From: Methanoregula sp.
GTDB lineage: Archaea; Halobacteriota; Methanomicrobia; Methanomicrobiales; Methanospirillaceae
Reading direction: 5' to 3'
DNA length: 6,297 bases
Assembly: GCA_003154335.1 (NCBI GenBank)
Contig: PMDE01000049.1
Coordinates: 2,416 to 8,712 of the forward strand
In this document: piece by piece, positions 5,633 through 6,297 of the stretch
Numbering within the stretch: position 1 is the first letter of the stretch
Layout: every line of letters begins with the position of its first letter
The notes under the pieces: model-generated
The model's database searches: none
Told to the model about the DNA's origin: nothing
What the model saw: only the letters and a program-made list of their open reading frames with translations
Made by a program: the position numbers and the translations under genes

Positions 5633-6007
5633 CTACTTTACCTGACTTTCTGCTATTTCGCCTACTATCGGCATTTTGAACTTCTCACCCAGGTATGCTT
5701 TATACATCAGGAAAAGCCAGAGCAGGAGCACAACGATTGAAATCAGCAATGAGATCACACTGAGAATTCCCCACATACCAACTGCACCATACGCACCGGC
5801 CCCAAAGATCATCATGCTGTAGATGGATCCAATGATCCACCATAAAATCGTCAGGGGAAGAAAGGTCAGGATCGACTGCATTGCATGGAATCGTACCGTT
5901 TTGTTATCCTTTTCCATAACAAAAAAGAGGATTCCTGTTATCCATCCCAGAACATATGTTGCAGCCGAAGCCACATTCTCATCAAGACCAAACGTTGCTT
6001 TTACCAT
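5633..6007 (-). CDS. DUF4870/Tic20-like small membrane protein
   Basis: Product of 124 residues with hydrophobic segments at about 13-31, 44-60, 62-77 and 80-102. The signature lies between the first and second: VMEKDNKTVRFHAMQSIL (30-47), the EKDxxxVRFHAxQS block typical of DUF4870 proteins. The C-terminal tail KMPIVGEIAE (111-120) is also characteristic. Function in prokaryotes is unknown; the fold is related to the chloroplast import component Tic20 only at superfamily level. Both length and order are complete for the family. ATG 6007 is preceded by GGAAGAG at 6019-6013 with a 5-nt spacer. The gene is divergent from the TMEM175-like gene across 118 nt and looks monocistronic, with T-rich sequence after the stop. 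Confidence 0.88.
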   Translation of the reverse strand: MVKATFGLDENVASAATYVLGWITGILFFVMEKDNKTVRFHAMQSILTFLPLTILWWIIGSIYSMMIFGAGAYGAVGMWGILSVISLLISIVVLLLWLFLMYKAYLGEKFKMPIVGEIAESQVK

Positions 6008-6012
6008 AGCAT

Positions 6013-6060
6013 CTCTTCCAGATATCTATATTTTAGTTGTAAAATCTCAAGTATAATCAA
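6013..6060 (-). promoter_or_regulatory. promoter region and RBS of the DUF4870 gene
   Basis: GGAAGAG (6019-6013, minus strand) is a well-placed Shine-Dalgarno motif. Two AT-rich boxes could be the TATA element: ATTATACTT (within 6060-6051), giving a start near 6029 and a leader that contains the RBS, or AAAATATAGA (6034-6025), which would start transcription at the ATG and leave out the RBS. The first fits better. The same 118-nt interval must also hold the promoter of the plus-strand gene. Confidence 0.4.
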
Positions 6061-6125
6061 TAAATGCAATGCAGGGGTGCCTTGCCACGAGATCTTAATG
6101 AGGGAAAGAACATATTCATGTATAT

Positions 6126-6297
6126 ATGCGTTCTGAATTACCGAAATCACAGTACGTTTTTTTTAAGAATTTTGAACGCGTTATAAGTTTTTCTGATGGT
6201 GTATTCTCCATTGCCATTACCCTGATGGTCCTGTCGCTCACCGTGCCGGTTATTGTGACAGGGGATGTGGCCACAGAACTCCCGCAGTCTCTCATCA
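6126..6297 (+). CDS. TMEM175/DUF1211 family membrane protein, N-terminal part
   Basis: Only the first 57 codons are visible; the gene runs off the window. From ATG 6126 the product reads MRSELPKSQYVFFKNF, then ERVISFSDGVFSIAITLMVL (17-36). FSDGVFSIAIT (22-32) is the hallmark of the TMEM175 (DUF1211) family, where FSDGVFAIAIT lies in the first transmembrane helix. Prokaryotic members are usually about 200 residues with six helices and form potassium-permeable channels. The first helix here spans about 19-43. A same-frame TGA at 6099-6101 limits extension upstream, and the two nearby ATGs (6099, 6118) are in another frame. No close Shine-Dalgarno is seen (GAGGGA is about 20 nt upstream), so initiation may be leaderless or weak. 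The family call is firm; ion selectivity cannot be judged from this fragment. Confidence 0.9.
   Translation, partial: MRSELPKSQYVFFKNFERVISFSDGVFSIAITLMVLSLTVPVIVTGDVATELPQSLI

Noticed and set aside
1..6297. CRISPR array, tRNA, rRNA, transposase or defence system
   Set aside because: I saw no regularly spaced repeats, no tRNA T-loop or cloverleaf pattern, and no transposase or nuclease motif on either strand.

Overview
The window looks like a chromosomal segment of a methanogenic archaeon of the order Methanomicrobiales, close to Methanoregula or its relatives. The main evidence is the large minus-strand gene: a short N-terminal helix-turn-helix joined to a chain of PAS domains, with an opening sequence typical of a sensor family that is multicopy in those genomes. 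AT-rich TATA-like elements close to start codons, T-tract terminators and moderate GC content also fit an archaeon. The assignment is inferred from family resemblance and was not tested by a search.

Layout. Positions 1-800 hold no convincing gene. They contain a hairpin-rich stretch (about 94-394) bounded by imperfect inverted repeats, followed by weak overlapping open frames. Positions 802-3378 (minus) are the sensor locus. An intact 821-residue HTH-plus-six-PAS reading frame (913-3378) is followed directly by the frameshifted remnant of a histidine-kinase H-box (802-912). The original gene was therefore very probably a PAS histidine kinase that has lost its catalytic module. Positions 3379-3782 are intergenic, with a TATA-like element and an operator-like inverted repeat upstream of the sensor gene.

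Positions 3783-4034 (plus) encode a small, strongly histidine- and proline-rich protein followed by a T-tract. Positions 4146-4622 carry only short minus-strand open frames, the best being a 40-residue ORF at 4199-4321. A DUF1003 membrane protein (4643-5344, minus) and a four-helix DUF4870/Tic20-like membrane protein (5633-6007, minus) follow, each with its own promoter-like and T-rich elements. The window ends inside a divergent plus-strand gene (from 6126) for a TMEM175/DUF1211-family membrane protein, probably a cation channel.

The genes do not form one obvious pathway. The right half is a set of separately transcribed small membrane proteins and the left half is a degenerating sensor. I see no defence system, CRISPR array, complete insertion sequence, rRNA or tRNA. 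The points most worth following are the decayed kinase tail, which may leave a one-component DNA-binding PAS sensor, and the His/Pro-rich small protein.
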